From assembly GCA_037157565.1 (NCBI GenBank), contig JAZHRO010000013.1:119240001-119304000 (forward strand): a stretch of DNA of 64,000 bases, in the 5' to 3' direction. Under the pieces are notes generated by a model. That model was given only the letters and a program-made list of their open reading frames with translations, was not told the DNA's origin and did no database searches. The position numbers were made by a program, and so were the translations under genes. Position 1 is the first letter of the stretch. Each line of letters starts with the position of its first letter. Shown piece by piece: positions 33,429 through 44,205 of the stretch. The stretch comes from Thalassia testudinum. Its lineage: Eukaryota; Streptophyta; Magnoliopsida; Alismatales; Hydrocharitaceae.

Positions 33429-34640
33429 ATGGACAGGTTCTTGGCTGAGGCCAAGCACTATTTCTGGGATGATCCCATGTTGTTTTGCCTCTGTGCTGAT
33501 CAGATCATCAGGAGGTGTATCCCCGAAGATGAAGTTCAGAGTGTGCTTTCCTTTTGTCATGACCAAGCGTGTGGTGGCCACTTCTCTGGAAAGGAAACGG
33601 CTGCAAAAGTTTTGCAGTCTGGATTTTACTGGCCGTCCCTATTTAAGGATGCACACATCTTTGCCAAGACTTGCTCACGCTGCCAAACACTGGGGACCAT
33701 GACCAAGAAAGATATGATGCCCCTTCAGCCCATTTTGATTGTCGAAATCTTCGATGTTTAGGGTATCGATTTTATGGGCCCCTTTCCACCATGCAATGGC
33801 TTCGAGTACATCCTGGTCTCGATAGACTATATTTCCAAATGGATTGAAGCCGTTGCCACCCGACGATGAGATCACAGGACTGTCATGGACTTTGTTAAGA
33901 AGAACATTTTTTCCCGGTTTGGAATACCCAAGGCCATGATCAGTGATGGTGGAAGCCATTTTATCCATTCCCAATTCCGTGCCCTACTTAGAAAATACGA
34001 GGTAAACCACCGCATTGCCACCCCGTATCATCCACAAACAAATAGGCAGACCGAGGTCTCAAATAGACAAATCAAGAACATTTTACAAAAGACTGTGAGA
34101 CCTGACAGGAAAGACTGGTCCACATCACTTGATGATGCCCTGTGGGCATACAGGACCGCTTTCAAGACCCTGATAGGCATGTCACCTTATTGCCTGGTCT
34201 TTGGCAAGGCTTGCCATCTTCCTGTCGAATTGGAACATCGGGCTTACTGGGCTATCAAGCAATGTAACATGGATCTCCAGTTAGCTGGTGCGTAGAGGAC
34301 ACTCTAATTATCTGAGCTCGAAGAAATTCGTCGGGACGCCTTTGAGAATAGCCGGCTGTATAAGGAGAAAATGAAAGTCATCCACGACCGACTCATTCAT
34401 AGAAAAACCTTTGAGCCTAACCAACAAGTCTGGCTGTTTGATGCACGCCTAAAACTCTTCCCAGGGAAACTCAGGTCCAAATGGACAGGACCATTTCGGG
34501 TGGTTAAGCCCTATTCTAATGGGGCGGTTGAAATCGCTGATCTTAACACTGGGCACACTTTTACAGTTAATGGTCAAAGATTAAAGCACTTCCTGGCCCA
34601 GGTACGCCCTAAGGAAAGTGTCACCCTCGTTGACGGTTGA
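33429..34640 (+). pseudogene. Element N integrase
   Basis: The zinc-finger part (33429-33761) has [17 protein letters not shown] and CSRCQTLG. A stop at 33759-33761 replaces the Trp of the usual [12 protein letters not shown]. The core continues with [17 protein letters not shown] and [13 protein letters not shown], so the three acidic catalytic residues remain. A stop occurs after 34293. The C-terminal part (34371-34640) has FEPNQQVWLFDARLKLFPG, KWTGPFRVVKPY and NGQRLKHFLAQ. Confidence 0.88.
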
Positions 34641-34654
34641 CATCGAGCATCGCC

Positions 34655-34700
34655 CAGCTGGAGGCGTTAAACTCAGCGCTTCCTGAGAGGCAACCCAGAG
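34655..34700 (+). other. Post-pol hairpin motif in N
   Basis: CAGCTGGAGGCGTTAAAC, TCAGCGCTTC and then CTGAG-AGGCAA-CCCAG. The stem has one mismatch here (A against C), where A, E4 and E8 have perfect pairing. It begins about 16 bases after the integrase stop. Confidence 0.75.
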
Positions 34701-35943
34701 GATTCAGACTGATCTGGTAGTTTACATCACTCAAGTACTATCTTTTTGAACCCTTTTGCATCCATGTACTTGCCAATGAGGACATTGTCCAACTTAAGCA
34801 TGGGGGGGTGGTAAATTGGATAATCTTGAGCTCAATTAATTAGTCTGAATGAATAAATTAATTAAAAAAGAAATTGAATTTAGGAAGAAAACTTAGGCAT
34901 TAGAAACTTGTCAATAATGGAAAATAATACAAAAAGAACTTAAACACTTAGACTTTTCAGGCCTTCAGGCTTAATCAGCCCTGGTGTCCATTAAAATATG
35001 GATTTAGCGATGAATCCTCGCAACCTTAAGCTATTCTAATCCACCTATTAAATAAGGTAATAAGTATACGACTTATCAACTCACCCTCTAACTCAGAAAA
35101 ACTGAGTCTAAGCATCTGCACACATTTCTACACAGACTCACTTCTCGGAGATTTTGACAGAAATTGGGTAGCTAATGAACTCTCTAGGGTAGTATGGCTA
35201 GCAAGTTGTCGTGGGCAACAACCCATTGGCAGGTTGTCCAGAACCCAGCCATAGGCCATTTCTTTTCATTGCCTCTAGGTACATTTGAGATCAGGGAAGC
35301 CACCTACGAAAAAAAAAAACAAAGAAAATAAACCACACTTCACTGCACAAGTATGGCTGACAAGTGATCGTGGGTAACAGCCCATTGGTCGGTTGTCCAG
35401 AGCCTAGCTCAATAATTGGACAAAAAAGACCAAAACACCTAAGGAAGAAGTGGGGAAGTAGTACAAGTCGGGGAGATATACACTGGAAAAATCCTTATGT
35501 TGACCCCAATTAAAATAAACGTAGGGAGAAAGCTACCAATCGAACAAATACACCTTCAGGCAAAAATTTATTTCCTTTTCCGGTCACCTAGAAGTGTAGA
35601 AACTCGAAGTCTGTCTCAATTACCGTTAAGTGAGTCTATCACAACATTCACACCAAGATGCTTAGCACTTAGGGTTTTGACCGAGTTTTGGGTGGGTTGG
35701 GTAGCCGTAAAAAGTTACCAACCCACACTAAATTCCGAAAAAATTCTAAAAATATATATATATACATATGTATAGTTATATACATTAAAGCAAGGATTCA
35801 GGTGATTCGTATTTTGGCAGACACCCGGGCGATGCTTAATCTTTGTAGATTAAGATCTTGGTATATTTCCTCTTATTGACAAGTGACGAAGTGTCTAAAC
35901 AATTACTTCTTAAATTCTAAAAGGAAATAAAAATTAGAATAAA
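34701..35943 (+). other. Element N 3' non-coding region with duplicated motif
   Basis: No coding seen. Two copies of a motif of about 55 bases, at 35191-35250 and 35350-35410, each with GTATGGCT, a GTCGTGGG/ATCGTGGG segment, CCCATTGG and GGTTGTCCAGA. E5 carries two copies of the same motif on the minus strand (54653-54716, 54873-54930). Much of this region aligns with E5 54130-55200. Confidence 0.75.
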
Positions 35944-35979
35944 CCTTGCTAGGGCTAGCAAGGAGCAAGCATAGGGGTA
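35944..35979 (+). other. Element N pre-PPT hairpin and polypurine tract
   Basis: CCTTGCTA-GGGC-TAGCAAGG (35944-35963), then AGCAAGCATAGGGGTA up to the LTR. The first two bases of the stem differ from the TTTTGCTA form of other elements and the partner bases differ to match. Confidence 0.85.
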
Positions 35980-37349
35980 TGATAACACTACACAAGGGAG
36001 TGATAATTATGTTGAATATGGCCCATCTTTAGAATAAAAGGCACAACATAAGTAGAAGAGGAGCGTTGCATGCATCATGTACCAAGATTGCTTATAAACT
36101 GTATTAATGGCCATTTGCGTAAGCATTGTTAAAAGCAGGCCTCAGATGAGCAATCAGATTGCCCGGATGGATTCAGAACGACGAACGGAGTCTAACGGAC
36201 TCAAGATCGGCCAAATTCGACATCCGGAGGTCCTACAATGGGCCGAAGAAGTTCTGACTGTTGATCTGGAGATCAACGGCCCAGATTGCGCCACGTCAGC
36301 CCCGCCCCCACCGCACGCACGCCTTCAGCCAGCCGAGAACAAATCTCGGCCGTCGATCTTCGATCGAACGGCCGAGACCCGCGCACCCGCCCACGATCGC
36401 TGCGACAAAGTGCGAGCATGGCGCAATGGTTAGCACGCATGCCTGCACCCACGCGACGCGCATTCGAGCCGCGTGGGGTTGAAATTGAAGGCGAGAGTCG
36501 GGCGCGGAGAAATTGGGCCGCCCGATCAGCAGCGGGCGGCTGGGATCTTGCCACGCGGCGCGACCGTAGCTCATGAGCGCCCACGCATGCGTGCACACGT
36601 GCCCGAGGCGCGATCCCAGCATAGGCGAGGAAGACTCTCAGCCGTTCGATCTTCGATCGGACGGCTCTCGTTCAGCGGCCACGGATCGCACGAGAAGGAA
36701 TGAGGCGGGCGGCTGACCAGCGGCGGGAGGGCTTCACCGGCGCTTTTGGAAGTGGTTTTAGTGACGCTCTGGATGTCGCTAAAGCCCCTTCTTCTTTTAG
36801 GAAGCCCTTAACTCTATTTAAACCCCCTCCAACCACCATTCAAGGCATCCACCCCCCCTTTCAACTACTCCACCCCTCTCTTGGCTAGCTTTAGGCAGTC
36901 TTGTAATCGTCGGAGATGACGAGCCACCGACGGAGCCTCCTCCACCGCCGTGGCTGCCTCGTCGCTCTCCACACACACTCTCTCTCTCTTTTATGCTTTT
37001 TATTACTTTTGTTGAAGCATGTATTTAATGTTGTAAGTTATGAACTACAAGTGCATGTTTAATGATGTTATTTTCCATTCAATTGCCATTTTAGTTTCTG
37101 TTCAAGTTGCATGATCAAAACAAAGAGCTTTCTAACCCTAAAACCTTCTCTCTCTCTCGCTTTTCAAAATCGCATCTTTCGCAAGCAAAACTCCACACTT
37201 TCCGTGACAACAAGTGATAAGCAAAAGTCCAATTTCCACGCCTCCCTGAGACCGACACTCGGACTCACCTCCGTTTAATTATTTTAAAATCGACATTGCA
37301 AGTGTGACTATAACGACACTCCTTAACACACATGCACAACGGCACATCA
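35980..37349 (+). repeat. Element N 3' LTR
   Basis: 1370 bp, TGATAACACT...GGCACATCA. The promoter repeat lies at 36757-36783 and the TATA-like CTATTTAA at 36813-36820. A tRNA-like block at 36411-36480 has GGCGCAATGGTTAGC (A-box-like) and CATTCGAGCC (B-box-like) in a T-arm-like fold. Confidence 0.92.
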
Positions 37350-37354
37350 AGAGG
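37350..37354. other. Target-site duplication of N, right copy
   Basis: AGAGG, the partner of 26436-26440. Confidence 0.93.
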
Positions 37355-38119
37355 CGACGCTGGCGTGCATGGAGGGTGAGGGCGCCTGTAGGCGCCCACG
37401 GAATGGGTTGGGGTTGCTGCTGCAGCCATGTCACAGCTGCTGCCACCAAGCTTCGAGCTTCGGACCTTGAAGCGTGTGGCCATGGCTGAAGGTGCGGGAA
37501 CGTAAAAAAAATGAGAACATAGCCACCACACCCACCAGCTTTTTGAAGAGCTGGGCGGTGGTGGTCTCACTGTGGTGGTGTGCACCAAAGTGAGGGCTCC
37601 TGCCCGCCGAGTGTCTCCTCGGAGGAGGGTCCTGCGTATGGAGGGAGACGGAGGAGAGGGTGGTGGCCTAGAGAGCTGCTGTGTTGGGGTTTTTTTCGTG
37701 GAAGGACTAGGCTTTCCCTTGTGAGGAGCCGTGGCATTTTATAGGAGAAGAAGGCATGGCCGTGCATGGCCATGGCAGGGAATGGCAGCTGCAGGGAAGG
37801 GCTGGCAGGGAGAGGGATGGAGAGCAGGGAATGGCAAGTTGCAGCCACAAGAAGCATGGGTTGAGGAGAAGAAGTTGCAGCCGCAGGAAGCATTTCAAAA
37901 TCAAGAGGGAAAAAAAATAAAAAGATGGTGGATTTTGCAAAGATGCACTTGAGGAAAAAGTAAAATGCAAGGCCACTTATTTCATTGTCCTCCCCTCTCA
38001 ATTAAATGCATGCATGCATGTATTTTTACAATGCAACTATGGAGACCTAATATGCATTGGTAATGCTAGGAAATAGCACAAGATGGCACAATTGCAGGAG
38101 TATTTTTGTGGTGCAATCA
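37355..38119 (-). repeat. Element A 5' LTR, promoter part
   Basis: Continuation of 24386-26440. It aligns with 14880-15610 of the other LTR, including a TATA-like box at about 37737-37743 and the LTR start TGATTGCACC (38119). Confidence 0.92.
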
Positions 38120-38124
38120 AAGAC
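38120..38124. other. Target-site duplication of A, right copy
   Basis: AAGAC, the partner of 12795-12799. Confidence 0.92.
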
Positions 38125-38941
38125 CTAAAACCCAAGATACGGCTTCCCGGCCCTGTCAAATAAGTTCAAAAGCTTAGCCGTGGAATGACAAGTATGGTGG
38201 TGGGTGCACCGTGTCGTGAAGGTGGTTGACGAGGCCTGTCGACCTCGCGGAGGGTAGAGGGAGGAGTGTGAGTTCAACAGAGGATTTGGAGGAGCAATCG
38301 ACCTAACTATGTTAGGGCCTTTGCTCCTATGGTTGAGGTAGAGGTGTGGAGCATGGAAGCAGCGGCGTAGGTGGTCTGTGGTGGTTGCTAGAGCTCGCCA
38401 GTGGTACGTCAGCGAGGTGGAAGATGAAGTCGTGAAGGGCGGTGCGAAAGTTGAAGTGGAGTGTTAGAGGTGCTGTCGTGACATGGAGAAGCTGAGGAGT
38501 CGATAGAGATAGCTAGCGGACGAGGGGGATCGTAGTTAGCTCCAGTTGTGGTATGGCCAGTGCCGGAGACGAAGATGGCTCCGATGGGGGTTAGACGGCG
38601 AGGACGAAGGAGGTAGGGACGTCGGTCGATTTTGCCCGACGCAGAGGAAGACAAGGAAGGAGTATCTACCACCGATATTGTGGTTAGACGATGAGAGAAG
38701 TTGGAGAGGATTGTCAGAGCACGAGGAGACTTTTGGGTGGATTAGGAGGGAATTAATTGGGGTAGATCCAGTCGAAATCGAGCTTAGGGAACTCAGCGAT
38801 GTCTGGGGGTTCTTTTATAGGGGTTTAGAGGGTGAAAAGAGCTTGGAAGGTTTGCCAGAGATGGTGACCCGAATCTTTCAAAGCTTCACGCTAGGATTTG
38901 GGCCAATTTTAAAGCTCCGAATCTGGCTCAAAAGGAAGGGA

Positions 38942-38991
38942 ATTCCTTGACGAACTTCCCTTTCAAATCTGATAGGGATTCGTCAAGGAAT
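38942..38991 (-). other. U3 hairpin upstream of the E4 TATA box
   Basis: Arms 38942-38961 and 38974-38991 pair around ATTCCTTGACGAA. Flanking GGAATTCCCTTCC-like sequence is the same as next to the E1 hairpin, but the stem core differs. Confidence 0.7.
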
Positions 38992-39746
38992 CAAGGAGAA
39001 AATGCCAAATCAAGATTGTCGGAGTTGTAGGATTAGAATTTTATGGTGGGAGGGACCTATTTGAAGAAGAAGGCGATAAAGTTGGGGACCTATTTGTAAA
39101 GGATTCAAAAGTTAGGGGCATGTGTGTGAGATAAAAGAGTCAGGCAGGACCAAATTGTAAATTAGGTCAAGATGATCTCAGAGTGGGCTCAAATTTTGCT
39201 AAGAACCTAATTTGGACCTAAGGAATTCAATGGTGAAGTTGGATTTTGGTTATGACCTAGTTTGATTGGGTAATTTGCATAATTACCCAAATTATGGCAA
39301 ATGTTTGTTCGAGACTCTATTTTGGGTCAAGACGGGTTCCAATGGTCAAATTGAAGGTACCAAAACCTAGAGAACATTGTTCTATGATTTTTAGAGGGTT
39401 TAGGTTAATTTTATCCTAACCGAAACCTCAGTAAATCATGCAGGTCTATTTTATGGGTTTCGAAAGTCATTTAATTCTCAACACACACGAAAACCTTTTT
39501 CTGTCTGTACTAACCCACTTGTTAGACTCTTAAGATCATTTGACCCTTAATTAACCCCTGAGAAAACCCGTGATTGTTTTTCCTTCATGATATGATGGTA
39601 AAATTATAATTTTAACCCTGGTTTCTTGTCTTCTTCTTAAATCAATGTTTTATGCCCTTAAGACCTCTTGAAAGATATGTAGGAGCTTTTATTGACCTAA
39701 GCAGATCAAATTGAGCTAGTTATGACTCATGATGGTGTTCCCATCA

Positions 39747-39784
39747 TACCCCCATGCCTAGCTTTTGCTAGTCCCTTAGCAAAA
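39747..39784 (-). other. E4 polypurine tract and pre-PPT hairpin
   Basis: On the minus strand TTTTGCTA-AGGGAC-TAGCAAAA (39784 to 39763), then GCTAGGCATGGGGGTA, then the LTR. Confidence 0.85.
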
Positions 39785-40216
39785 CCATATGAATCGAACC
39801 AATTATCTTGGTTAAGTTTTAACCGTTAGGATAACTTTACTAGGCCACATCTCTAGGAATCAGATCTTAATACCAACTATAGGCCTAGAGGTAATCAAGT
39901 ACCAGCCTAGATCCAGGCTTGACTAGCTTTCGCCTCAGTCTTCCGCGAAGGTTTCTAAGGCCCGCAGGAGCTAACCTAGGGTTCATTGGACCCAGCGGTT
40001 AGAGCACCCATGCTTAAAACATGGTTAGTCCGATTCAGTTTGCCAATGCATTCTGAGAGAGACATAGAAGGAGAATTTTATTTGTGGAGAGCTTTGTCTC
40101 TCTTTTCTTTTCATTATATTTTTCCTTAGATCCATCCTCAGGTTGGTCCTAAACACGATCTGTATCAGATTCTTTGTCCCTACCATCAATCCTCGTAGGG
40201 TCCTTACCAATCGATG

Positions 40217-40352
40217 CTTCAAGATAGCACTACCCATGGCAACCCCCAGAACCTTGGCTTTTGACACTTCGGGATAGTGCCACCCATGGTGTTCTATAGC
40301 TAAATCTAGACCCTAGCAATCGAGATTTTGGGATAATCCTGCCCATGGTATC
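40217..40352 (-). repeat. Three diverged copies of a 3' non-coding motif in E4
   Basis: Plus-strand copies near 40218, 40265 and 40327 share GGGATAGTGCCACCCATGG or close variants. E8 carries two related copies (45718 and 45819). Confidence 0.65.
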
Positions 40353-41302
40353 TGAACCAGCACAAAGTGCTTACATGCCCCTAGTAGGATATTTAGATAT
40401 CCTAGGAGACAAGCACTGAGGAGATGGTATGTTCTTGCACATCTTCAAGGGCCGCCTCTTTGCACTGAGAACTCATCAAAATCAACTTGTGTTTTCAACC
40501 TGCTCCTAATCTAGATCTTAGGACCATTTTCAGAACAAATTAAATGCCTTTTGGCATTATTTTAACTTTAGAGTTCACCGAACCAAATTGTGTGTGATTT
40601 AGGGTGCTTAAGTTACCAAGTCCCGTAAACTAGAGGCCAGTTAACGAGGTCGAATAATCCTTACACCTTAGACCTAATACATAAGCTTTGCATTTTCCCC
40701 AACCTCTTGAGGATTAATCTAGATCTTGACAAGTACATGAACATTTAAATCCAATATAGATCCAAGAGGCCTAAGGTTGGTATTCACCACTAATTCCTTA
40801 AGTTTTAGCCTTTCAGGTCTTAGTTCATCATTCGATCCAACCTAGAAGGTGGGTAGGTTCCAAATTATTTCTAAGGGACTCAATTTTATTTTTCTTTTGT
40901 GCTTCTTTCTTTTCATATCAATTTTCATTCATCCTTTTCAAAAATGGCTCTTCTTTTTCCTCAACCTCCTTTTTTTTTTTTGGAATATGTAATTTTTTTT
41001 GATGAAACCCTTTCTTGTGAAGTGATTGTCACAACATTGTGCACTTTAATACCCCCCCCCCCCCAATGCCTACGAGTTACAATGTCCTTATTGTAAATTA
41101 GGCAGGTTCGAGTTTAGCTTAGATCATACATTAGAACAGGTTTCAAGTGGGTGGATGGGTCTAGATGACTGTTGCGAACGATTTCAAGTTCTGGTATGAA
41201 TACCAGAGGTGGAGTCAGTTGTTCTAATCGATAAACCCTAAAGTGCAATATGAGTTCAGCACGGGATGTGTCAAGAAGGGTTTCAGGCTTTTCAAGAAGA
41301 TG

Positions 41303-41345
41303 ATGGGTTTCCTCCCATTAAGCACTGAGTTTAACGCCATCAGTT
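41303..41345 (-). other. Post-ORF hairpin motif in E4
   Basis: GATGGCGTTAAACTCAGTGC, then a perfect stem ATGGG-AGGAAA-CCCAT (41318 to 41303). The stop codon of the acidic frame lies at the upstream edge of the motif. Confidence 0.8.
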
Positions 41346-42085
41346 TAGCGCAATAAGCTCAAGGAGATGTGATTGGCTGCATAAATGATCTGAGAGCATA
41401 TATGATCATGATGAATGAGAATTGGATGGCCACAGATAAGTATCAAAGCATGGTGGAGAGTCATTCCAGAATGTCTTAGATATAAGTCAGCCTGGTTCGT
41501 TTCTGGATGATCTTTCTTAAGTTTCTGCGAAGGAAATAGTTGGAAGGTATAGTGATCATGGGATTCTGTAGTAGGATTGTGGTGATTCCAAGGCTCAATA
41601 GAAATGGGTCTTGTTATTGTACCCCAGATGTGTGGTTCCTCTCGCGCTCTGTGACCTAATAGATCAATCCTCAGTGAGTCAACGTGATTGTCTTCTGTAG
41701 AATGTGAGATTGTCTCCTTAAGAAATGACTCATAACTCGGGTCTTCCAGTGAATCTTTACTATAATTCTTCTTCCAATCAAAAGTAAATGTTTGAAAAGT
41801 GCCTCTTGGATCATGTAGCTCAAATTCTATAAAGGATTCATATTCCGGGTGGAGGCTATTCTCAGTATCTTCCAAGCCTGATTCTAGGAGATCCTCAAAA
41901 TGAAATCTTTCCATATCCATGGACTCTGAATTTGGTTTGTCAGCATGTTTCCTGACATTCCTAGGTATATCTTCAAGTTCAAATGTGAAGGCCTCCATTG
42001 TGCTTATGTCATTATGCTTGACTAGATCATCATCTAGGATGTGAAAGGTTTCCAATTCAGGTTCTAGGTTTTCTACTAAGGATAT
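41345..42085 (-). pseudogene. E4 acidic protein, 5' end removed by E5
   Basis: An open frame reading into the E5 LTR boundary: no ATG starts it, and it runs back unbroken to 42085, so it is the C-terminal part (about 245 codons) of a longer protein. It is rich in Glu, Asp, Phe and His (for example ETFHILDDDLVKHND and FIEFELHDPRGTF). I recognise no domain. Place and character resemble the acidic tail of the E2/E5 protein, but I cannot align them. It is followed at once by the post-ORF hairpin. Confidence 0.6.
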
Positions 42086-42951
42086 TGGTCACACGTGTTT
42101 CGCAAGTTTAAAATCGGGGTTACAAGTAACCAGTCGTCGTAGTTGAAAAACTCGTGGTAAAATAAAATTTATATCGAAACTCCAAGTGAGTCCTAGGTCA
42201 AACACAGGGAGGCAATGTTTTACTTTAACTAAAATTTGCACTTCATTTTGTTTGCTTTTGGTATTTTAGGGTTTTGTTATTTTTTGTATTTTTGAAAGAA
42301 AAAGACAAGAAAATGAATCACAAGATAAAAATGGAACAAATATGATATATATATCACTCCAATGTCGATTACAATAAACTATGAAAGCAAAAAAAGAGAG
42401 GGGGTGAGAAGAATTCTCCCAAATCGGCTGTTTTGCGAGATGACAGCGCCTAGTAGAAGCTCCCGAACGAAGAAGGTGCGGAGCCGGATGATGGAGGTGA
42501 GATGTAGAAGGACGTTGGGTTGAGGAAAGCTTTGGCGTAGTTTGGAATGGAAGTGAGAAGGTGGAGATGATCTGCTACCGGAATGGAAGTGGGCGGACAG
42601 CTCCAGGGTGACCTATGAATTGGGATGGGAAGTTGGTGGAGTATTTGATGGGGCAGAGGTTCGCTATACTAATAGGTGCCTTGGGAGCTTGAGAGCAAGC
42701 TCTAACAGAGCATTGGTAGGCTTGCTAGAGCTTGGGAGTAGGTGGGAGTAGAGTAGGTAGAGATGGCATAGAAGGGAGGGGGTGTAGGTCCTTTTATAGT
42801 GGAGGAGAAGAGGCAAAAATAGGTATGGGACCATTAGTGACCTCTAGGCCGTCGCTGGAAGCATTGCGGTAGGTCCAGCTCATGTGTCGTTGTAGGCCCA
42901 GCTCATGCATCGCTGGCGCTACGTTGTCCCCGCCTTTGCCGCGTGCACGCA
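42086..42951 (-). repeat. E5 3' LTR, distal part
   Basis: Holds the TATA-like box (minus ACTATAAAAGG, about 42792-42801), the promoter repeat CAGCGACGG...GTCACTAA (42834-42858), the U5 box CCTGTGTTTGACC near 42196 and the LTR end ...GTGTGACCA. Together with 53500-54085 it makes an LTR of about 1.45 kb, homologous to the E2 LTR. Bases 42947-42951 (ACGCA) are the E8 target duplication. Confidence 0.85.
42947..42951. other. Target-site duplication of E8, left copy
   Basis: ACGCA, identical to 53500-53504. Confidence 0.95.
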
Positions 42952-43924
42952 TGATGGCCAAAATACGCGGTTTGTTAAAATACGTCGTTGTAACGCGTAA
43001 ATCCGCTTTCGCTTTTAAAATTTATATCCTAGATAGGGGAGTATCTAGGGTCGTCCAAGGAGGCAATATGGTTGCAAAATTGATTCTCTTGCTTGGAATA
43101 CAATCTCAACTTTCTTTTTGGTATTTTTCAATATATCATTTTTTTGTTTTAAATTAAGACAACATGCGGAATGGTGACGGGAAGGTGATTTACACTTCAA
43201 TTTAAAATACTACTTCTAAGTGGCAAGTAGAGCCTCTCCCTAAGCTCACTCTAGGCAAGTGGAAACCTAGAATAATTAGGGAGAGGAAGTGAAGAATGCT
43301 GAAAATAAGCAAATAGAAATGCAAACAAGATATACGAAGAAGGCAACTAGATAGTTGATAAAGTGTTTAACAAAAATGCCTAGTAGAGGAATGCTTCTAC
43401 TACTAGATAATTGAAGTAAAAGGAAACACAAATCCTCTAAATAGATGGTGAAGAAGAGGGCTTCTTGCTCCAAGGTTGGTGGCTCCCAAGCTTGAAAAGA
43501 ATCCTTCAACTCCTTCCTTGCAGAACTCCGCCAAAGTGATGACCTCCAAGGCAAGCCCTAAGGGGGCGTGCCCTAAGTTTCTCTCCAAGGGTGGACGTCC
43601 ACCCTAAGCTTTTCTCCATTGCCTGGCCGTCCTCCTTGAAGTGGGAGAGTCCTCCTCCTTGGCGTGGCTCAAGTTGAAGAGAGTGGGGAGAAGAAGGCAC
43701 CAAAAGGGCTGGTGATGTGCCCCTTTAATCTCCTTCTCTACTCCTTCTTCTTGGCCGTAGGTATAGGTGGATGTAGGTAGAAAATACACTAAGGGAGGAT
43801 GCCTCAAAATGGTGGTAGGTGGTGGCCTTTTATAGAATAGGAGGGGGGGCTATGGTGACCTTTGAAATGGATGGCTAGGATGGAAGGAGGGAGGTGGTTA
43901 AGGATCCAATGGCCAAGGGTGTTT

Positions 43925-44150
43925 GGCGCCACCTTAAAGGACACCTAAGGGGTGGTTATGTGTGTTGACACCCCTTGATATTGGCGCCAAAAGGGCTTCT
44001 AGAAGAAGGTCTAAGTTGGCGCCAAGAAGGATTCTAGAAGGGGGGTTAGGTGGATGGCTAGGATGGCTTATGTGGGTAGGTGTAGGGTGGATTAAGGGGC
44101 TGAAAGTGGCGCCAATATAGAGGTGGTTAGGGGTGGTTTTTGGCGCCAAC
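43925..44150 (-). promoter_or_regulatory. Cluster of TGGCGCCA sites and HSE-like motifs upstream of the E8 TATA box
   Basis: GGCGCC cores at 43925, 43983, 44018, 44109 and about 44142, four of them in (T)TGGCGCCAA context, resembling plant E2F sites (TTTSGCGC). Two TTCTAGAA cores (about 43997 and 44032) resemble heat-shock elements. They lie about 90-320 bases upstream of the TATA-like box. The right LTR has the same cluster 8298 bases further on. Confidence 0.55.
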
Positions 44151-44205
44151 TTGAAGTGTCTTTTGGTGGAGATAATGGGGTGAAGGGATGGCTAGGAGGT
44201 GGTGC

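Larger units (their letters stand above)
26441..37349 (+). mobile_element. Element N: Athila-like retrotransposon nested in A
   Basis: A structurally complete 10,909-bp plus-strand element: LTR, primer site, leader, gag, protease, RT, RNase H, integrase, 3' non-coding region, polypurine tract and LTR, flanked by AGAGG. All coding parts carry stops or frameshifts. Its LTRs differ at 5 of the first 100 positions, so it is not recent even though it is younger than A. Its 3' non-coding region (34640-35979) is homologous to that of the pol-less E5, so N represents the likely autonomous partner type of the E2/E5 family. Confidence 0.93.
12800..38119 (-). mobile_element. Element A: full-length Athila-like retrotransposon, carrying N
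   Basis: A complete minus-strand element: 5' LTR 38119 to 24386 (interrupted by N), primer site, gag, protease, RT, RNase H, integrase, polypurine tract and 3' LTR 15610 to 12800. The 5-bp duplication AAGAC is present on both sides (12795-12799, 38120-38124). Without N it is about 14.4 kb. It inserted into the LTR of E4. Pol is nearly whole, but a frameshift in integrase, a gap or shift in the gag tail and a stop before RT make it inactive. The two LTRs differ at roughly 3 of the first 100 positions I compared, so it is moderately old. Confidence 0.92.
38120..39746 (-). repeat. E4 3' LTR, proximal part
   Basis: Starts on the minus strand TGATGG-GAACA-CCATCA at 39746, directly after the polypurine tract. 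It is homologous along its length to the E1 LTR. A hairpin lies at 38942-38991 and a TATA-like CTATAAAAGA at about 38811-38820. The LTR is interrupted by A at 38119/38120 and resumes at 12799 leftward. Confidence 0.85.
39747..42085 (-). mobile_element. E4 internal region
   Basis: Internal 3' end of a minus-strand element whose 3' LTR is split by A. It contains, from the 3' side: polypurine tract and hairpin (39747-39784), a non-coding region with three copies of a short motif (40217-40352), a post-ORF hairpin and a truncated acidic reading frame. E5 cuts it at 42086. No pol is seen, but only the 3' part is present, so whether E4 was autonomous cannot be told. Confidence 0.8.
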
